DNA of 64,000 nucleotides from Algoriphagus mannitolivorans DSM 15301 (GTDB lineage Bacteria > Bacteroidota > Bacteroidia > Cytophagales > Cyclobacteriaceae), in NCBI RefSeq assembly GCF_000429425.1, contig NZ_AUBV01000005.1:186001-250000 (forward strand), written 5' to 3'. Positions 63,973 to 64,000 of the stretch are shown in pieces. The notes below the pieces were generated by a model that searched no databases, was not told the origin of the DNA, and saw only the letters and a program-made list of their open reading frames with translations. The position numbers and the translations under genes are program-made. Position 1 is the first letter of the stretch. Each line of letters starts with the position of its first letter.

Positions 63973-64000
63973 TGTCCCTTTTTGGTTCTATAATTTTTGT

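Overview
The window is chromosomal DNA from a Bacteroidota bacterium, most likely the order Cytophagales (Cyclobacteriaceae, Algoriphagus-like). I infer this from gene content and style: many lipoproteins with short LxxC-type lipoboxes, two-component regulator propellers, NIPSNAP, ThuA/PQQ/PKD and DUF2911 proteins, a plug-domain protein with an N-terminal carboxypeptidase-like repeat, and TAnnTTTG-like promoter elements. No rRNA, tRNA, CRISPR array or insertion sequence was seen. The two window ends fall in ordinary sequence.

Layout. 0-4.9 kb: a four-gene plus-strand sugar operon (DUF4432 mutarotase-like, cupin isomerase-like, TIM-barrel isomerase, Gfo/Idh oxidoreductase). 5-6.8 kb: a YoeB-type toxin-antitoxin pair and a lipoprotein proline-iminopeptidase-like hydrolase. 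7-12.5 kb: small membrane and secreted proteins, including an OmpA-family gene broken by one in-frame TAG. 12.5-13.9 kb: a membrane histidine kinase. 13.8-24.4 kb: a divergent L-rhamnose to pyruvate cluster. Its minus-strand operon is aldolase/lactaldehyde dehydrogenase fusion, GntR regulator, FGGY kinase, lutA, lutB, lutC. Its plus-strand operon is an NCS1-family permease, a small membrane protein and RhaI. Together they can convert L-rhamnose to DHAP and L-lactate, and LutABC then makes pyruvate. 24.4-34.6 kb: accessory genes (plug-domain protein, DUF4143 ATPase, SMP-30 lactonase, arylsulfatase, HepT-MntA, GNAT, NIPSNAP) and a 770-base gene-free stretch that looks like a large structured RNA. 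34.6-40.6 kb: a giant ThuA/PQQ-dehydrogenase/PKD/cytochrome c protein, galK and a LacI regulator. 40.7-48.2 kb: housekeeping genes (M28 enzyme, cysS, purH, purN) interrupted by a HicAB module and a decayed RelE-type module. 48.3-51.6 kb: amino-sugar genes (ROK kinase, NagB fused to a PIG-L domain). 51.8-64 kb: CBS/DUF294 protein, sucD, two sensor kinases, a metal-flavoured FtsX-type ABC system, a class IV aminotransferase, a cytochrome c and a SCO protein.

The most unusual signals are non-coding. (1) A roughly 600-nt, multi-hairpin, terminator-ended candidate RNA lies at about 29.77-30.37 kb and has internal repeats. (2) Degenerate tandem repeats with a strict 7-bp period but a different sequence at each locus fill many intergenic gaps, run into stop codons and stop right at start codons. 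(3) A 147-bp element is present twice in opposite orientation. (4) A 32-bp palindromic tandem array precedes the DUF4143 ATPase gene. A TATCCTG-N6-CAGGATA motif links the first sugar operon to the rhamnose divergent promoter.
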